NCBI RefSeq assembly: GCF_013393945.1
Contig: NZ_CP040297.1
Span: 2,744,804-2,808,803 of the forward strand
From: Nostoc sp. TCL26-01
GTDB taxonomy: Bacteria; Cyanobacteriota; Cyanobacteriia; Cyanobacteriales; Nostocaceae
DNA: 64,000 nt
Direction: 5' to 3'
The notes beneath the pieces were generated by a model. That model did not search any database. It was not told the origin of the DNA and saw only the letters and a list, made by a program, of their open reading frames with translations. This document shows positions 1 to 9,234 of this stretch, piece by piece (positions within the stretch are counted from its first letter, which is position 1; every line of letters begins with the position of its first letter). Both the position numbers and the translations under genes were made by a program.

Positions 1-2
1 CA

Positions 3-560
3 ACGGAGAAACGTCCCCAGCATTTAACTATACTGGTGGGAGATTCTTTAAGTCTGTGGTTTCCGGTTGAGTTATTACCTGAAGATAAAAATTGGCTCAA
101 TCAAGCAATTTCCGGCGAAACCAGCAATGGATTGCGACAGAGGTTGAATCTGTTTGATAATACTCAACCAGAGGCAATTTTTTTAATGATTGGGATTAAT
201 GACCTGATTCGTGGTGTGGGTGATGAGGTAATTTTAGATAATCAGCAACAGATGATGAATTATTTACGAAAAACCCATCCCCAAGCCAAAATTTTTGTCC
301 AGTCAATTTTGCCCCACGGAGGAGAGGAGGCAACTTGGGAAGGACGAGAAAAACTATTAGCTATTCCCAATAGTCGCATCCGACAATTAAATCAGCAAAT
401 TCAAAATATCGCTACTAAAGAAGGTGTAAGATATCTCGATTTATATTCTTTATTTACTAATCAAAAAGGTAATCTTCGTCAGGAATTCACCACCGATGGC
501 TTGCATTTAAGTCCGGCTGGATATTTAGTTTGGCGCACTGCGTTAAAATTGTCTCAGTAA
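3..560 (+). CDS. SGNH/GDSL-family lipase or esterase, 5' end outside window
   Basis: Serine hydrolase of the SGNH fold, likely acting on an ester of lipid or carbohydrate. The reading frame is open to the window's left edge, so the true start and probably an N-terminal signal or anchor are missing; the GTG at 36 sits inside the conserved block and is not the start. Visible motifs: block I G-D-S-L (nucleophile Ser) at the left end, the G-I-N-D of block III (Asn of the oxyanion hole) in the middle, and the block V D-G-L-H-L-S with catalytic Asp and His near the C-terminus. All catalytic elements are present, so the enzyme is probably active. Substrate cannot be told. It is followed by a tandem-repeat spacer before rubredoxin. 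Confidence 0.85.
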   Translation, partial: TEKRPQHLTILVGDSLSLWFPVELLPEDKNWLNQAISGETSNGLRQRLNLFDNTQPEAIFLMIGINDLIRGVGDEVILDNQQQMMNYLRKTHPQAKIFVQSILPHGGEEATWEGREKLLAIPNSRIRQLNQQIQNIATKEGVRYLDLYSLFTNQKGNLRQEFTTDGLHLSPAGYLVWRTALKLSQ

Positions 561-574
561 GGTGAGTGAGAGAG

Positions 575-665
575 TGAGAGAGTGCTGAGTGCTGAGTGCT
601 GAGTGAGGGAGTATTGACGAATGACTAATGACTAATGACCAATGACTAATGCCTGTTACCTGTCA
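575..665. repeat. Short tandem repeats (GAGTGCT and AATGACT types)
   Basis: Runs of GAGAGTGA, three copies of GCTGAGT, then about five copies of an AATGACT heptamer. This is the short tandemly repeated repetitive (STRR) class typical of Nostoc and Anabaena intergenic DNA. No gene or hairpin terminator was seen. Confidence 0.75.
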
Positions 666-709
666 CCTGTTCCCTATTCCCTATTACCGCAATTAGCTGA
701 GGGGAAGTT

Positions 710-871
710 ATGATAACTCATGTATGTTCTGCTTGCGGCTACGAATATGATCCAGAAGTAGGTGACCCGGATAGCGGTATACCTCCAGGAACGGTTTTTG
801 AAGATATACCAGAAGATTGGGTATGCCCAGTTTGCGGGGCGACAAAAGATTTATTTGAACCAGCAGATTAA
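710..871 (+). CDS. Rubredoxin (53 aa)
   Basis: Small iron protein carrying one Fe bound by four cysteines, a one-electron carrier in the cytoplasm. The 53-residue frame has the two rubredoxin knuckles, C-S-A-C-G near residues 6-10 and C-P-V-C-G near residues 39-43, the [11 protein letters not shown] segment and the D-W-V-C-P-V-C-G block. Its length matches classic free rubredoxins and it lacks the C-terminal membrane helix of the cyanobacterial photosystem assembly factor RubA, so it is a soluble paralogue. The ATG follows a GGGGA purine tract at 701-705. It lies 47 bases upstream of a flavoprotein in the same direction, which makes a redox partnership possible but unproven. Confidence 0.93.
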   Translation: MITHVCSACGYEYDPEVGDPDSGIPPGTVFEDIPEDWVCPVCGATKDLFEPAD

Positions 872-918
872 ACGTACTAGCCTAGAGATTAGGTGATGTA
901 AAAGAGAAAGATCGAAAA

Positions 919-2148
919 TTGCTACCTTTAAAAATTGTTGTAATCGGTGGTGGGGCGGCGGGATTCTTTGGGGCGATCGCTTGTGCTAGACTCAACCCTG
1001 AAGCTGAGGTGACGTTAATTGAAGCTAGTCATCAACTACTAGGGAAGGTTCGCATCTCTGGTGGTGGGCGCTGTAATGTGACTCATGCTTGCTTTGATGC
1101 TAATGAGTTAGTCCAAAATTACCCTAGAGGTGGTAAAGCTTTACGGGGTGCTTTCAGTCGCTTTCAAGCTCAAGATACTGTAGCTTGGTTTGCAGCCCAA
1201 GGAGTACTACTGAAAACTGAAGCTGATGGGCGGATGTTTCCCACTACAGACAACTCTGAAACTATTGTCAATTGTTTGATGGATGCAGCCCAAGCGGCGG
1301 CGGTGGAGATTTGGACGAAAGCACCTGTTGTCTCAGTTAAACATTCCCCAAATCATCAGTTTGAGATTGTTTTGAAGTCGGGAGAGGTGAAAAAATGCGA
1401 TCGCCTACTCCTAGCTACAGGTAGTAGTCTTGTAGGGTATAAACTTGCCCAAGCGTTAGGACATCACATTGAACCGCCAGTGCCATCACTATTTACATTT
1501 AATATTGTGGAAGCGAAGTTACGCGCATTAGCTGGTATTAGTGTCAACCCTGTGCGTTTACGATTGTATAGTGGAGAAAAATCTTCACTAGAACAAATAG
1601 GGCCATTGTTAATTACTCATTGGGGTTTGAGTGGCCCGGCTGTACTCAAGCTTTCGGCCTGGGGTGCAAGACTCCTGCATGATCAACATTATCAAGCCAC
1701 TTTATTAATTAATTGGTTGCCTGATCTCTCCCCAGAAGAGGTTAAGCAAAAAATCTTAGGGGTGAAAAATGAATGGGGAAAACGAGCGATCGCCCTTCAT
1801 CGTGGCGTTGATTTACCTCATCGTCTGTGGCAGTATATCATCAATCGTGCAGGTATTAACCCAGATGACCGTTGGGCAGGACTGTCGAATAAGACTCTCA
1901 ATCTGCTTATACAAGAACTAACTCAAGGAAAATACGCAGTTAACGGTAAAGGCGTATTTAAAGAGGAGTTTGTCACTTGTGGTGGTGTCAATCTCAAAGA
2001 AGTAAATTTCCCCACAATGGAAAGTAAGCTAGTTCCCGGACTTTACTTCGCTGGCGAAATTTTGGATATTGACGGTGTAACCGGTGGCTTTAACTTCCAG
2101 AGTGCGTGGACAACAGCTTATCTAGCTGGTACGGCGATGGGGAGTTAG
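919..2148 (+). CDS. NAD(P)/FAD-dependent oxidoreductase, BaiN/HI0933 family
   Basis: Flavoprotein of the HI0933/YhiN/BaiN family, 409 residues, about the usual length. The N-terminal FAD-binding Rossmann motif G-G-G-A-A-G lies near residues 10-15, followed by the family block S-G-G-G-R-C-N-V-T near residues 47-55; a C-terminal G-E-I-L-D-I-D-G-V-T-G-G-F-N-F-Q block completes the FAD site. The reaction of most family members is unknown; some act on bile acids or similar unsaturated substrates. The start is taken as TTG at 919 because no in-frame ATG or GTG lies just upstream and the purine stretch AAAGAGAAAG precedes it. It probably shares a transcript with the rubredoxin gene upstream, which could pass electrons to or from it (inference). 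Confidence 0.85.
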   Translation: MLPLKIVVIGGGAAGFFGAIACARLNPEAEVTLIEASHQLLGKVRISGGGRCNVTHACFDANELVQNYPRGGKALRGAFSRFQAQDTVAWFAAQGVLLKTEADGRMFPTTDNSETIVNCLMDAAQAAAVEIWTKAPVVSVKHSPNHQFEIVLKSGEVKKCDRLLLATGSSLVGYKLAQALGHHIEPPVPSLFTFNIVEAKLRALAGISVNPVRLRLYSGEKSSLEQIGPLLITHWGLSGPAVLKLSAWGARLLHDQHYQATLLINWLPDLSPEEVKQKILGVKNEWGKRAIALHRGVDLPHRLWQYIINRAGINPDDRWAGLSNKTLNLLIQELTQGKYAVNGKGVFKEEFVTCGGVNLKEVNFPTMESKLVPGLYFAGEILDIDGVTGGFNFQSAWTTAYLAGTAMGS

Positions 2149-2895
2149 AGGGAGTGGGGGATGAGGGGATGGGGAGATGGGGGGAAAGAACCTATACAAG
2201 TATTTTCCCCTTGTCCCCTTGTCCCCCTATTCCCCTATCCCGTGTCACCTGTCACCTATCCCCTGTCTCCTATTAGCATAAATTCCTACAAAACCCCTGA
2301 TAGCTTAAAGGTAAGTATAAATTCTGTTGATGAGATTTAAGTAAGTCAAAAACATGATGTCTCTAACCTTTAATTTGCAATGCTTTGGGATGTGGCGATC
2401 GCTATTTTCTTCTTGTGCTGTTAATATCAGGCTAAATTCAGGCAAGTATAGTTACTCAAGTAATTTCTCTGAAGTATTTATAGATTTAGTTATTAAAAGA
2501 TACCTGTACTTAAGCAGTTTTGCTATCATACCCAATTGCATAAAAGCAATATGTATACAACAACAAGCAATACGGATAGTATTCTCTAGAAATATGTATA
2601 CTTAGTGAAGTTATTGTGAAGTTGATTTAAGCTTGTTTGATAAATTTGTATCCTGCATGGTTTATGGCTAATAGTTCGCAAAAATCACAGGATTTTTCAA
2701 AGTAAGATCCTTTAAACAATGTAAAAGTTTTGTAAAGTGTTGAATGATTCGGTGACTTTTGCGCATAGAGATACTACTATGTAGCTGTGTGCTTAAGTAA
2801 TATAGTTCAATAGAATACAAGTACTTTCTAAGTGTTTTCCCTAATTGGCAAGACAGTGTTTCTTGCTGTGTGAAGTTCTAGCTAGGGTATAGGTA
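2149..2895. other. Gene-free leader upstream of the polysaccharide locus
   Basis: About 750 bases without a convincing gene. Bases 2150-2275 are G-rich then C-rich low-complexity repeats (GGGGAT and CCCCTTGT types) that could fold on each other. The rest is AT-rich. The only long open frame here (2354-2605) has no sensible start context or recognisable protein features. The promoter for the large downstream operon should lie in this stretch, but I cannot place it from sequence alone. Confidence 0.5.
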
Positions 2896-4110
2896 ATGCG
2901 TAAACCAGTTCTTACAATCTTTTACCAGTTTAATCCCTGGTATACCTCTATAGGAGGGATTCAGACACTAATCAACACATTTATTAAATATGCTCCCAGC
3001 GAGTTTGATTTGCGGCTTGTAGGAACGGCGAGAGATTCTAGTCAAGCTCTGGGTAAATGGCAACAAGCAGAATTTGCAGGTAGAGAAATTAACTTTTTGC
3101 CCATACTGAAAATAGAAGATGACAATGTTAGAGGCTTAGTACCTACAACAGTTAAATACACAGCAGCTTTACTCGGACGTTCTCTAGCCTCAGATTTTAT
3201 GCACTTTCATCGCCTTGAGCCGAGTTTGGCAGCGATGAATTGGCAGGGAGAGAAAACAATATTCATTCATAACGATATCCATACACAAATGCAGACTGTG
3301 GCTGATCAAAAAGCTATATTGTGGCGTAGGTTTCCAGCTGCTTACTTTGCTTTGGAGAGTTTGTTAATCCGTCAGTTTAACCAGATACTGTCTTGTAATA
3401 CCGATGCTGCCGAATTTTACCGCCAGCGTTATCCCCAATTACAAGATCGTGTGGAATTCATCAAAAACTCCTTTGATAACGAAGTTTTCTATCCTTGGAG
3501 TCAGTCGCAACGAGAAGCTAATAGGCGAGAATTGGCGTTGCAGATGGGTTTGGTGGAGGAAACAAGTTTTCTCTTATTTGCTGGTAGACTGCATCCCCAA
3601 AAAGATCCGCTTTTGCTGGTGCGTGCTTTTGCTGCTTTAAACCAACCGCACACTCACCTATTAATCGCCGGGAGTGGCGAACTAGCAAATCCACTGCGTC
3701 AGGAAATCGAGCAACTGGGATTATCCAGTCAAGTAACAATGTTGGGTGCATTAAACCAAAAAGAATTAGCTAGGTTGCATCGACTCAGTAGCGCTTTTGT
3801 TCTCAGTAGTGCTTACGAAGGTTTACCCCTAGTGGTATTAGAAGCCCTGGCTAGTGGTACACCAGTAGTCACAACTAGATGTGGGGAAACGCCAAAATTA
3901 CTGAGTCCAGATAGCGGCGTAGTTTGTGAGCAAAGGACACCAGAATGTATTGCAGATGCCTTACGTCAGGTACTGTTAAATCCCCAAAATTATCCCAGCG
4001 AGTCGTGTGTACGGACTGCCCAACCTTTTGCAGCCCGGACTGTAATTAGAGATGTGTACGGCGATATGTTAAATCGCTGGGAATTAAAAGAGTTCTCAGT
4101 AGTCGGCTGA
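2896..4110 (+). CDS. Glycosyltransferase family 4
   Basis: GT-B fold retaining glycosyltransferase, 404 residues, that would transfer a sugar from a nucleotide donor to a lipid-linked glycan at the cytoplasmic face of the inner membrane. The N-terminal half has the acceptor-side G-G-I-Q-T loop near residue 21. The C-terminal half shows the donor-site pattern F-A-G-R-L-H-P-Q-K-D-P near residues 230-240 and the E-x7-E signature in E-G-L-P-L-V-V-L-E-A near residues 310-320. It is the first gene of a run of same-strand polysaccharide genes and is 67 bases from the next transferase. Sugar specificity cannot be read from sequence. Confidence 0.88.
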   Translation: MRKPVLTIFYQFNPWYTSIGGIQTLINTFIKYAPSEFDLRLVGTARDSSQALGKWQQAEFAGREINFLPILKIEDDNVRGLVPTTVKYTAALLGRSLASDFMHFHRLEPSLAAMNWQGEKTIFIHNDIHTQMQTVADQKAILWRRFPAAYFALESLLIRQFNQILSCNTDAAEFYRQRYPQLQDRVEFIKNSFDNEVFYPWSQSQREANRRELALQMGLVEETSFLLFAGRLHPQKDPLLLVRAFAALNQPHTHLLIAGSGELANPLRQEIEQLGLSSQVTMLGALNQKELARLHRLSSAFVLSSAYEGLPLVVLEALASGTPVVTTRCGETPKLLSPDSGVVCEQRTPECIADALRQVLLNPQNYPSESCVRTAQPFAARTVIRDVYGDMLNRWELKEFSVVG

Positions 4111-4177
4111 TGAACAGGCAGAGTCAAGTTGCAAATGATGTCAATTAGTGTGTTTCCCGGTTAATCAATACAACATT

Positions 4178-5374
4178 ATGACTATGAAAATTGCTGTGAT
4201 TGGTGCAAAAGGTCTTCCCCCGAAACAAGGTGGAATTGAACATTACTGCGCCGAAGTCTACCCCCGGATAGTTGCACAAGGTCACACTGTTGATCTATAT
4301 GCTCGTTCCACATATACAGATAGTGCTTGGTTAGAAAGTTATGACTTTCAAGGCGTGACAGTGAAATCTTTACCAGGTTTAGATTTCAAAGGCGCAGACG
4401 CATTTGTCACCTCTGCGTTGGGAGCGATCGCTTCAACACTAGCCAGATATGATATCGTACACTTTCACGCTCTGGGGCCTTCTTTATTTACTTTTTTACC
4501 CAGCATTGCCAACTCTGCCAAAGTCGTAGTTACTTGTCAGGGACTAGATTGGCAACGTGCTAAATGGGGTAGTTTTTCCACTCGCTTGATTCAAACAGGA
4601 GAAAAGGCAGCAGTCCGGTTTGCCGATGGCATTATCGTTGTTTCTGATGCTCTAAAAAGCTATTTTGCCCAAACCTACGGTAGAGATACAGTCTATATTC
4701 CCAATGCTCCCGCCAGTTATGGCGAATCAGACCCAAACTTCAGCTATGGTAAAAAACTGGGTCTAGAGCGAGGGCGCTACATGATATTTGTGGGCAGAAT
4801 CGTTCCCGAAAAGCGCCCCGACTTATTGATTGAAGCCTTCTCTAAACTACAACCACCAGGATGGAAACTAGTTCTAGCTGGAGGTGTTAGTGATACTCAA
4901 TCATATACTGGGCAACTGTTAGCACAAGTTGCGAATAATCCCAATATCATCTTTGCTGGTGAACTGCGCGGTACTCGTCTATGGGAACTGGTAAGAGGTG
5001 CAGGAATGTTTGTTTTACCCTCTGATTTGGAGGGATTACCTCTAGCGATGTTAGAGGCCATGCAAGAAGCTGTCCCAGTCGTAGCTAGCGATATTCTGCC
5101 CCATCAACAACTGATTAATGGTGGGATGGGAACCCTATTTACAGCTGGTAATGTGGACTCTTTGGTTAGTTCTCTTGATTGGGCAATTCATCACCCAGGA
5201 CAAATTGCTGCAATGGCTAAAAATGCTCAGAAGAATGTGCAAGTAAACTACAGTTGGGAGCATATAACTGCGGAAAACTTAAAACTGTACAATACACTCC
5301 TCAACACACCTCAACCTATAGGTAGATCACAGGCTGAAGAGATTAGTCTGGCTAGAGTTGGTAGTAAGAAATAG
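4178..5374 (+). CDS. Glycosyltransferase family 4 (DUF1972-like N-terminus)
   Basis: Second GT4 enzyme of the locus, about 398 residues. The N-terminus M-K-I-A-V-I-G-A-K-G-L-P-P followed by G-G-I-E is the pattern of rhamnosyl/galactosyl transferases with a DUF1972 domain. The donor-site motif G-R-I-V-P-E-K-R-P-D lies near residues 205-214 and E-G-L-P-L-A-M-L-E-A carries the E-x7-E pair. The ATG at 4178 is preferred over an upstream GTG (4148) because family similarity starts just after it. Its role is one step of repeat-unit assembly (inferred from neighbours). Confidence 0.86.
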   Translation: MTMKIAVIGAKGLPPKQGGIEHYCAEVYPRIVAQGHTVDLYARSTYTDSAWLESYDFQGVTVKSLPGLDFKGADAFVTSALGAIASTLARYDIVHFHALGPSLFTFLPSIANSAKVVVTCQGLDWQRAKWGSFSTRLIQTGEKAAVRFADGIIVVSDALKSYFAQTYGRDTVYIPNAPASYGESDPNFSYGKKLGLERGRYMIFVGRIVPEKRPDLLIEAFSKLQPPGWKLVLAGGVSDTQSYTGQLLAQVANNPNIIFAGELRGTRLWELVRGAGMFVLPSDLEGLPLAMLEAMQEAVPVVASDILPHQQLINGGMGTLFTAGNVDSLVSSLDWAIHHPGQIAAMAKNAQKNVQVNYSWEHITAENLKLYNTLLNTPQPIGRSQAEEISLARVGSKK

Positions 5375-5379
5375 GGAAT

Positions 5380-5495
5380 AGTCATTAGTCATTAGTCAAG
5401 AGTCAAGAGTCAAGAGTCAATACTCTTATACTCATCACTCCCTCACTCTTTGCTCAGGACTCAGGACTCAGGACTCAGCACTCCCTCTTATCCGG
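5380..5495. repeat. Short tandem repeats within the polysaccharide locus
   Basis: Heptamer arrays: about two copies of ATTAGTC, four of AAGAGTC, then CACTCCCTCACTC and three copies of GGACTCA. Same STRR family as elsewhere in the window. It separates the second glycosyltransferase from the wzc-like gene. Confidence 0.75.
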
Positions 5496-5526
5496 TATCA
5501 GCAATCATTGTTGTTTCAATCATTGT

Positions 5527-7782
5527 ATGATACCGATTAGTAAAATTTCTTGGCTAACTAGTCTCTATAAGTTTCCTGAAGAAACTAAGGTATACGTAAT
5601 GGGAAAAGGCATTTCAACCTTATTAGCAGTCTTGCGGCGGAGAGGTTTTCCAGCTCTGACTACTTTCGCTGCTGTCATTGGGGCATCATTTGCCTATTTA
5701 TCAGTTACACCAAGTTTGTATGAAACATCAGCAAGGCTGATATTAGATGACAAACAAGCGAGTGTATCTGAATTGGGACGTGATTTAACACAGGTAACGA
5801 ATACAGGTGTGGGACGTAACCCCTTGGCAGACCAAGCAGAATTAATTAAATCGCAAACAGTTTTGCAACTGGCAACCTCTAAGCTAAATGCTCAGTCTAA
5901 AGATGGTGCAACTGGAGATAAACTATCACCTGGAAGTATTAGTTCTAGGTTAAAAGTAGTCATAGTCCCAGCGACCAACATCTTAGAGTTGCGTTATCAA
6001 AGTCCCAATCCAAATCAAGCTGCTGCGGTTGTCAATGCCCTTTCTCAGGCGGTAGTTGAGGAAAACATTAAAACCATTAGTACTGAAGCTACCAAAGTTA
6101 GACAGTTTTTGGAACGCAAAGTCCCAGAAGCACGCCAAAGACTACTGAATGCAGAGTCAGCAGAAACCAGATATAGACAGCAAAGTGGTGTGGTTTCTGT
6201 AGATGACCAAACTAAGAGTTTAGTTGGTAGCCTAGCTGAATTAGAAAATCAAGAACGTATTCTAGCAGCGCAACTGCAAGAAACGCGATCGCGTGATGCT
6301 TCTCTACGCCAAATCACCGCCGCAAAAAACATCCCTAATGCTTATTCATCTGTGCGAGAGGGTCAAGACGAACAACTCAAGGTGTTACGCACCAAGTTAG
6401 CGGATGTGGAAACTAAACTCATCGAAGCACGGGTGAAATTTGAAGATGCTCATCCTACTGTCAGGGATTTACTCGGACAAAGGGATGAGCTACGTGCTTT
6501 ATATGCAGAGCAAACAGCTAGAGTGGGATCTGGCAATTCTACAACTAGTTCTGGCGATGTTGCCAATGACCAGATTAGTCAGAAACTCATCTCGGATTTA
6601 ATCGCTAACGATGTTGAACGCTTGGCTGTGCAAAATCGGCTCAATGCTATCCAGAAGATGCGCGCTAATATTCAGTCTCGTTTAGCACTATTACCCATCA
6701 GACAGCAACCCCTAACTGTACTCACTCGTCAGCGAGAAGAAGCTTCTGAGTCATTAAAGTTTCTTCAAGGCAAGTTAGAAGAAGCCAGGATTACTGAGGC
6801 ACAAAAAGTTAGCAACATCCGTATTATTGAAAGTGCTGATGTGCCAGAGTTACCTGCATCTCCTAAACGGAGCGTTGTTTTAGTCCTGGCTACCTTCTTT
6901 GGCGGTATCCTGGCGATCGGTTTGGTGTTGCTACTAGAAGTCCTAGACAACACACTGCGCGATGCTTCCGAAGCTGAGGAGTTACTCCAATTGCCCCTGT
7001 TAGGAGTCCTACCTCGTCTGCCAGGTACTAAACTAAGTCTAGAACCAGCCGAACAATTTCTAGATGACCTAACTTTAGTTGAACCTTACCGGATGCTGTT
7101 GAAGAACCTAGAGTTCCGCAGTACAGATAATATCCGAGTCATAGTGGTCAGCAGTCCCCTGTCGGGAGAAGGTAAATCAGTCGTTGTCTCTCACTTGGCG
7201 GCTGTCTCAGCGATGTTATATCGACGGACGTTGATTATCGATGCAGATTTGCGTAAGCCAGTACAACACACCTTGTTTAACATCCCTTCCAGACCAGGAA
7301 TTACGGAGGTGATTAACGGCACAAGAAATCTACTGGGTGCAGTACAGCCAACAAATATAGATAATCTGGATGTCTTAACTTGTGGTGAATTGCGTGGTAG
7401 ACCTTCCCAGATACTAGAATCACCGACAATGAAATCGTTAGTGGCAGAAGCAGCCGAACACTACGATTTAGTCATTATCGATACACCACCTTTAAGCGCC
7501 TGCGCTGATGCTTCCACTCTCAGTCAATTGAGTGATGGGGTGATCCTAACCACACGTCCCGGTTTTACGCTCAAGGAAGTACTACAACGTGCGGTATCCG
7601 AACTAACCCAAAACCGCATACCAGTTTTAGGCGTAATTGTCAATGGTATGACGAGTGATACTGAAAAATATTACCGTTATCCAGTGGAAGATTACCAATC
7701 CAAGTTACCTAAACCTTTGAGACGGTTCACTGCGTTAGGCAGTAGTAGCAAAAATTCGGCTGATAATTCGAGGTCGAAGTAA
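5527..7782 (+). CDS. Wzz/Wzc-type polysaccharide co-polymerase with tyrosine autokinase domain
   Basis: Inner-membrane protein that controls chain length and drives export of surface polysaccharide. The 751 residues hold an N-terminal Wzz domain with a first membrane helix near residues 40-60, a long periplasmic coiled-coil region (about 180-430), a GNVR-like segment, a second helix near residues 443-465 and a cytosolic BY-kinase. Kinase motifs: Walker A S-G-E-G-K-S near 546, Walker A' I-I-D-A-D-L-R-K-P near 575, Walker B V-I-I-D-T-P-P near 649. A short tyrosine cluster (Y-Y-R-Y-P-V-E-D-Y, about 715-724) near the C-terminus is the likely autophosphorylation site. The following ligase gene begins 2 bases after the stop. 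An alternative ATG lies at 5599. Confidence 0.93.
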   Translation: MIPISKISWLTSLYKFPEETKVYVMGKGISTLLAVLRRRGFPALTTFAAVIGASFAYLSVTPSLYETSARLILDDKQASVSELGRDLTQVTNTGVGRNPLADQAELIKSQTVLQLATSKLNAQSKDGATGDKLSPGSISSRLKVVIVPATNILELRYQSPNPNQAAAVVNALSQAVVEENIKTISTEATKVRQFLERKVPEARQRLLNAESAETRYRQQSGVVSVDDQTKSLVGSLAELENQERILAAQLQETRSRDASLRQITAAKNIPNAYSSVREGQDEQLKVLRTKLADVETKLIEARVKFEDAHPTVRDLLGQRDELRALYAEQTARVGSGNSTTSSGDVANDQISQKLISDLIANDVERLAVQNRLNAIQKMRANIQSRLALLPIRQQPLTVLTRQREEASESLKFLQGKLEEARITEAQKVSNIRIIESADVPELPASPKRSVVLVLATFFGGILAIGLVLLLEVLDNTLRDASEAEELLQLPLLGVLPRLPGTKLSLEPAEQFLDDLTLVEPYRMLLKNLEFRSTDNIRVIVVSSPLSGEGKSVVVSHLAAVSAMLYRRTLIIDADLRKPVQHTLFNIPSRPGITEVINGTRNLLGAVQPTNIDNLDVLTCGELRGRPSQILESPTMKSLVAEAAEHYDLVIIDTPPLSACADASTLSQLSDGVILTTRPGFTLKEVLQRAVSELTQNRIPVLGVIVNGMTSDTEKYYRYPVEDYQSKLPKPLRRFTALGSSSKNSADNSRSK

Positions 7783-7784
7783 AA

Positions 7785-9227
7785 ATGTTAACAAACAAAA
7801 GCTCTAGCAGTTCCGCTCGTCTAACTTTCTGGTTGGGATTGGTTGGTTTGCCTATCGGCATAGTCGCAGGGTTTTTGGCTGGTGCTAGTCCGCTATTACT
7901 GTGTTTGGCGCTGATTGTCGGTGCGGCTTTACTGTGGTTTTTTACTAGTTTTGAGCAAGCCGTGATTGGGTTGCTGATCCTGCGTAGTTCTCTCGATCTT
8001 TTTTCTGGATTACAACTACCATCGGCCTTTGCCATCGGCATCAACGCGCTGACAATACTATACGTAGTGGTGGCACTGCTGACAGGTAAAGCGGTGCATA
8101 CAGATAAGTTTTGGTGGTTTTTCGTGGGCTGGGTAATGATGCAAAGCCTGTGGGTAATTCTTCTACCTTTGGGCGGCTTGGGCATGGGAGCAGCCTTCTT
8201 ACCCAGTGCCATTAAGGTATGGATGCGTTATTTTTCTTGGTTGATGATCTATCTGTTGGTGATGCAGTTAAAAGACCGTGTCCCACCAGAAAAATTGGTT
8301 TCTTTGTTGCTGCTGTCTTTGGTAGCGCCCATTAGTGTGGCATTGATGCAGATATTTTTACCAGCATCGATATTGCCATCTTTATTAACAGCTCAAGCTA
8401 AGGCCGGGAGCAATGTATCGGGAACTTTGGGTTTTCCCAATGGCTTGGGCATTTTTTTGACAATGTTTATTGCTTTGATTTGGTGGAAGTTAAGCACCTC
8501 GCAAAAGCGTTTACCTTGGATGATTTTACTCGGTTTGGTGTCCTTTGTATTTGTGAGAACGGGATATTTCACGGGTATCGGCGCAGTGTTCTTACTGATA
8601 CTATTTATCAACTCTACGAAAATCACCCCAATTAGAGTTATCGGTGTAGTGCTGTTTTGTTCTGCTTTTGTCTATATGTTTGGCAGTACAGAATTTGGAC
8701 AACAACGACTGACAGAAATTTATCAAACTCCCCTACTCAATCCCAATATTGACATATCACGGGCAATTATCTTGTCCTATGGAGATGGCAATAGCTTTAA
8801 CTGGCGGTTGGCGCATTGGAATTATCTGATTGAAGCTTGGAAGCAGTTTCCCATACTGGGCTACGGTTTAGATTCTAGTCCAGTGTTGGGTATTAAAGAT
8901 TTTCGGACGGGTAGTGGTTTTGCACCCCATAACGATTACCTGAGATTTCTGGTAGAGCAGGGAATTGTTGGTTTGCTGGGGTTTGTGCTTTTTTTAACTG
9001 TTCAAGGTGTACATCTTGTCAATCTCTTGAGAAGTTCACCACCAAAAAGCGATCGCCGGAATTTATGTCTTCTGTTGTTGGCATTATTTGTGGCTAATCT
9101 CGCCAGTATGCTGAGTAGCAATATTGTTGATGCTACCACGTTCTTTTTATATTGGTGGACTTTGGTGGCGATCGCTGGTTGGGGAAACGAGTATTGGCAA
9201 ACACATCGATTAACACAATCTGCTTAG
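7785..9227 (+). CDS. O-antigen ligase / Wzy-type polymerase family membrane protein
   Basis: Multi-pass inner-membrane protein of 480 residues with about a dozen hydrophobic segments. The C-terminal half carries the Wzy_C/WaaL pattern: a long periplasmic loop including G-Y-G-L-D and then P-H-N-D-Y-L-R-F-L-V-E-Q-G near residues 383-395, where the histidine is the likely catalytic residue. It would join undecaprenyl-linked repeat units to one another or ligate the finished glycan to its acceptor; the two functions cannot be separated by sequence. It begins 2 bases after the wzc-like gene, so the two are almost certainly translated from one message and work together. Confidence 0.88.
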   Translation: MLTNKSSSSSARLTFWLGLVGLPIGIVAGFLAGASPLLLCLALIVGAALLWFFTSFEQAVIGLLILRSSLDLFSGLQLPSAFAIGINALTILYVVVALLTGKAVHTDKFWWFFVGWVMMQSLWVILLPLGGLGMGAAFLPSAIKVWMRYFSWLMIYLLVMQLKDRVPPEKLVSLLLLSLVAPISVALMQIFLPASILPSLLTAQAKAGSNVSGTLGFPNGLGIFLTMFIALIWWKLSTSQKRLPWMILLGLVSFVFVRTGYFTGIGAVFLLILFINSTKITPIRVIGVVLFCSAFVYMFGSTEFGQQRLTEIYQTPLLNPNIDISRAIILSYGDGNSFNWRLAHWNYLIEAWKQFPILGYGLDSSPVLGIKDFRTGSGFAPHNDYLRFLVEQGIVGLLGFVLFLTVQGVHLVNLLRSSPPKSDRRNLCLLLLALFVANLASMLSSNIVDATTFFLYWWTLVAIAGWGNEYWQTHRLTQSA

Positions 9228-9234
9228 TGCAGCG

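Noticed and set aside
919..2148. tRNA-modifying GidA/TrmFO type protein
   Set aside because: The S-G-G-G-R-C-N-V-T block and length fit the HI0933/BaiN family instead.
2354..2605. 83-codon open frame ahead of the polysaccharide locus
   Set aside because: No ribosome site, odd composition (many Ser, Ile, Phe), no motif; AT-rich leader gives such frames by chance.
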